A stretch of 64,000 bases of DNA from Adiantum capillus-veneris (Eukaryota > Streptophyta > Polypodiopsida > Polypodiales > Pteridaceae): positions 96,166,912 through 96,230,911 of the forward strand of contig CM043963.1 in assembly GCA_014529385.2 (NCBI GenBank), written 5' to 3'. The notes below the pieces were generated by a model, which was not told the DNA's origin, did no database searches, and was given only the letters and a program-made list of their open reading frames with translations. Positions 60,940 to 64,000 of this stretch are shown here, piece by piece. Within the stretch, counting starts at the first letter, position 1, and each line of letters opens with the position of its first letter. A program made the translations under genes and the position numbers.

Positions 60940-61000
60940 ATGGCACTTGAACTCTTGACCTTGAAAGAGCTATTCAAGTACCTTGCCAATTGAGCTAGCA
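60940..61000 (-). mobile_element. tRNA-like SINE head
   Basis: On the minus strand, A-box-like TAGCTCAATTGGCAAGGT (about 60980-60997) and B-box-like GAGTTCAAGTGCC (60942-60954) at tRNA-like spacing. No tail or target-site duplication was identified. Confidence 0.45.
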
Positions 61001-61183
61001 TCATTATCAGCACTTACAAAAACTTTCCTTACCACACTCTTTTCCACTATAGCAAACTCAGAGTGAACTCATACCCACCTTAAAGATGATTTAGCATTAA
61101 AACCTCACACCAAGTTGGTCTTATGTAACCCAAGCTTAGAAATAATGTTGCAAGTTTGAGGGGTTGCACCTAGCAAAAATGAG

Positions 61184-63248
61184 CTAGCTTGGCATTGCCC
61201 ATGATGAGGCTGGTGATTTCCATGTAGACAAGGCATACAAAGTGCGCCCTCTCCACCCAAGTAAGAGATTCTGCCGGTCTTCTATGATCATGTAGTCCTT
61301 ATGCCAGCTTTTAAGCAAGCTTTCCATTTGATGTACAATGTTTGCATTCAAAGCGAGCTGCTGCATACCAGCTTCTTCTATAACTGCCTGCCACTGCTTG
61401 TACTTCTCCACGCGCTCCGACACTGGTAAACCTTCGCATGCCACTACATTCAAGATGGCCTTGCCTAAAACCTCACTCTCAAAAACCAACCTATCTTTAT
61501 TGTTCCTTCCAATGAAGGTGTCAAGCACGTCGAAAATGCAGGCAAAGTAAGAAAGAGCTTCCTTGAAGCGAGTTGAGTAGAAGGGAGTACTATAGGCACC
61601 AGACACAGCACCCTTTATGAACACATCTGGGCAGGTGTCACATAACTTCTTAAAGCTCTTTAGCCTGATGGGTCGTGGATCCAATATGTCGTCCGTCACA
61701 AACCGCAAAAAGGATGTAGAGATAGCCACAAATACCTCCCCTGGAAGCCTCTTTGAGCTCACAAAATCTTGCAGGTGTATCTTCCCCCGCGTGCCAAACC
61801 ATGGAGTAAAATGGAAGGGAACCATGAACAATGCTGCACACTTTGATAACCTTTGACCCACTTCTTCCAGTGCCGCAAAAATAACATCAGTTTGGGCAGG
61901 CAGCATTGAGTAATGTGGGACATTATGTGCAATTAGAGAAACCTGCAGATAAAGAAGCGCGAGTTTAGAATGCATCCTTGTTTAGATAGTTGAAAGGAAT
62001 ATAGACAAGCACAAGAATCACAACCTTCACATGGAAAAGAAGTAATGTCATGTCCTGAACACATACACACACACACACACACACAGCATATTTGTATCTC
62101 CATTACCCAACCATGTTACATGGCTAAAACTTGAAAGGGAGATAATGTTACAGGTGCAAATGAAGCTCACTCTCCATACCGTTGGTGGCCCTCCCGGCAG
62201 TGCAGCCAGCTTTTTGAAGAGTGATGGATACTGAATTCCAGACATTTGATGCTCGAAGATGACCAATTTTGACGCTCCCTTTGCAACCCTCAATATTGTC
62301 TCGTTTGAAAAAAGATGAGATGCTTGGGTAAATGGGCAGCTTGATATGATCTTCATTTTGGCCTCCAAGATCTGTGTGAACGAGGGGCGGTGTTCATCCA
62401 AATGTCCCCTGTACAATGACCAACCTGTCCCTGCAAACCGTGCATACAAAGCCTTCACAAAGTAATGTGCAAGCCGCTCCGCTGCACTCCCATAAGGTGA
62501 CGTTAGCTGCTTCACTTTCCATGCTATGGCCTTAGCTGTGTTTGTGTCATTCAAGCAAACTACAGATGCACATTGCACAAGCATGTCATGAAGTTCAAAA
62601 TACATAGGAAGTCTTCCCTTGCAAATCTTCATGTCAATATACTCATCATAATATCTTAGCTTGCTGATGGTCCCATCCGCATACTTATGAAATCTTGGCT
62701 TGCCGATGCTGAAATCCTTCCGTGGTTTCAGAGCACTTCCTATCTTTTGGGCCTCATCGTGCTTGGTACCACCATTCACATCCTTGTAGGCATCAAAAAC
62801 CTCGTCTCTTTCTCTTTCATGTAATATTGACGGTCCACTAAGCAGACTCTTTAAGCTATTCAAAAGAAGAACTGCCCGCGCCTTTCCCCACAGGCTCTGT
62901 CGAACATTGGGTCAAACTTTCAAGGGTACTCACATCTTCTTGAGGTTGCATGAGCAGAGTCTGCACTCTAGAGTCAATGGGGGAGCTCCAATTGAAGTTT
63001 AAAGCAGGAGAGTCTTCCTTCAAGACGGCAGCAAATTCAGAGGCCTTAGTATGGAAGGAAAACAATTCGCCAAAACTTGACAAGGAGGCTGCATCTTGAT
63101 CCTCTTGTTCAAAGAAATCCCGAATGTGGGCAATGGCGTCCTGGAGGGGAACATTTAGACTAGAGTGTAGCACCTCGTCTCCTTGTGCTGAGAATGAGAA
63201 CCCATCATTCTGCAGACTCTGAGCTTCTTGAGTGTTGCCATGATGCAT
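61184..63248 (-). CDS. GRAS-family gene 2, paralogue with apparent frameshift
   Basis: Paralogue of the GRAS gene at 20993-23004. Exon 1 is 63248-62180 and exon 2 is 61942-61184 (759 bp, the same length as in gene 1), with a 237-bp intron at the same codon boundary after GGPPT (donor ACG|GTATGG, acceptor CTGCAG|GTTTCT). GRAS blocks match: LVIFEHQMSGIQYPSLF, TPFYSTRFKEALSYF, RVEKYKQWQ and LLLGWRGRTLYALSTW. The start MHHGNTQEAQ aligns with gene 1; an in-frame ATG at 63296 only adds Arg/Glu codons from a GA-rich leader. The N-terminal frame stops at 62856-62858, while homology resumes in another frame, so exon 1 has one surplus base or two missing. About 14 residues are also deleted relative to gene 1. 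Either a recent pseudogene or a sequence error. Confidence 0.75.
62062..62150. repeat. (CA)n and SINE fragment in GRAS gene 2 intron
   Basis: (CA)n at about 62062-62086, then CCCAACCATGTTACATGG (62109-62126) and GGCTAAAACTTGAAAGGGA, which match the 3' part of the SINE at 18934-19309. These insertions help explain why this intron is longer than the 146-bp intron of gene 1. Confidence 0.7.
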
Positions 63249-63477
63249 TCTCTCTCTTTCTCTCTGTCTCTCTGTGGCACATACGAGTTCCACCACCTCG
63301 TTTTACGGTGTTGCCCAGGAACTTTGTCGAGGGGAATAAACAGTGTGAATTGGGAAGAGTCGAAAAAGAGTTTAGGAAAATAGGAATCGAGAGGGAGGGA
63401 TCAATGGCTCACGATCACCGATTGATTGTGAACTTTGGATTCCTCATGGAATGCGAAAGATTTCCACATTTTCAGAT

Positions 63478-63541
63478 CTGGGGCTTCAACCCGTTACAAT
63501 CTTCCCCACAGGGTTGACACTAACCACTAGGCTATCATATG
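63478..63541 (-). mobile_element. tRNA-like SINE head
   Basis: On the minus strand, A-box-like TAGCCTAGTGGTTAGTG and B box GGGTTGAAGCCCC at tRNA-like spacing. The A-box words are shared with the core of the structured repeat near 23797-23868. No tail or target duplication was defined. Confidence 0.5.
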
Positions 63542-63604
63542 TTCATTGAAAAGTATGTGTGCGGTAAGTTTATCGATCACGATGTCACGGAAGTTTACAT
63601 CTAC

Positions 63605-63750
63605 TTCACACCGAGTTCACATTGAGTTCACACCAAATTTGGTGTGGTGTGCAAACCCTCCCAATTTCAAACTTTGTTCATGTCGAGTTCACATCGAGTT
63701 CACACCAAATTCAGTGTGGTGCACATACCTCCCGAGTTCACTCTTAGATC
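63605..63750. repeat. 72-bp-spaced direct repeat with palindrome
   Basis: Two units sharing GAGTTCACA, CGAGTTCACACCAAATT and GTGTGGTG. The first holds the perfect 18-bp palindrome CACACCAAATTTGGTGTG (63629-63646); the second has a degenerate version at 63701-63718. The rest of 63750-64000 shows only a C-run near 63860. Confidence 0.85.
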
Positions 63751-64000
63751 ACACCTAGTTCAAACGGCGATCGGACATCCCAGATTGCACCCGCCTCGCG
63801 ACCCCTAATGTGGGCCATTGATCCCACCTCCCTAGGGAGGTGTCAATTAGTGACGAGCCCCCCCCCCCCCTCGTTACCTACCGGGCTGCTTTTCAGCGCA
63901 AATCACAGATGATGATAATTGATTCCAGATCTGCAAAACCACATGCGAACATGTTAATGTTGAGGTATCATCGCTCGCTGAGATCAGGTTCCACTAAATT

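Overview
The window looks like repeat-dense nuclear DNA of a land plant. Evidence: two intron-containing GRAS-family genes, many plant-type LTR retrotransposons primed by initiator-tRNA-Met (TGGTATCAGAGC sites), a chromodomain Ty3 element, an L1-type LINE, tRNA-derived SINE sequences, a PPR-like relic and many long (CT)n/(GA)n tracts. The PPR-like relic and the intron in the GRAS genes make a seedless plant such as a fern my best guess, but the sequence does not prove that. Nothing bacterial (operons, CRISPR) was seen, and no cellular rRNA or tRNA gene.

Layout. 1-5130 (-): decayed Ty3/gypsy element (gag to integrase) whose pol resembles a lineage I associate with fungi; its 3' end lies outside the window. 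5131-7561: GCTTGGCTTA-rich DNA and a PPR-like relic. 7562-15956 (+): chromodomain Ty3/gypsy element (chromovirus) with both LTRs, its 5' LTR truncated. 15957-20990: unresolved coding-like remnants, then two SINEs, one with a 17-bp target-site duplication. 20993-23004 (-): GRAS gene 1 with one intron. 23562-24065: a small structured repeat with direct arrays inside inverted ends. 24080-26960 (-): LINE ORF2 relic. 28252-40629 (+): a complete 12.4-kb LTR element with very short (143-bp) LTRs, ATGAA target duplications and no recognisable gag-pol of its own; a 4.9-kb Ty1/copia element (34963-39861, GACTG target duplications) is nested in it.

40635-44632: microsatellites, a GGCCGG minisatellite and LTR-like sequence. 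45600-48930 (-): relic of a Tat-type Ty3 element (second RNase H plus integrase) between diverged direct repeats. 49130-52200 (+): Ty3 gag relic. 52900-54564 and 56320-58343 (-): two more members of the short-LTR family. 55380-56304 (+): LINE endonuclease-only fragment ending in poly(A). 58900-59560 (-): possible gag relic. 61184-63248 (-): GRAS gene 2, a paralogue of gene 1 with the same intron position but an apparent frameshift. 63478-63750: tRNA-like SINE head and a duplicated palindrome.

How it fits together. The only convincing host genes are the two GRAS transcription-factor paralogues, about 40 kb apart in the same orientation; the DNA between them is almost wholly nested and decayed mobile elements. 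The most unusual material is the family with 120-143-bp LTRs and long non-coding interiors (one complete and two partial copies). These interiors share sequence and repeatedly carry the word GCAAGGC.
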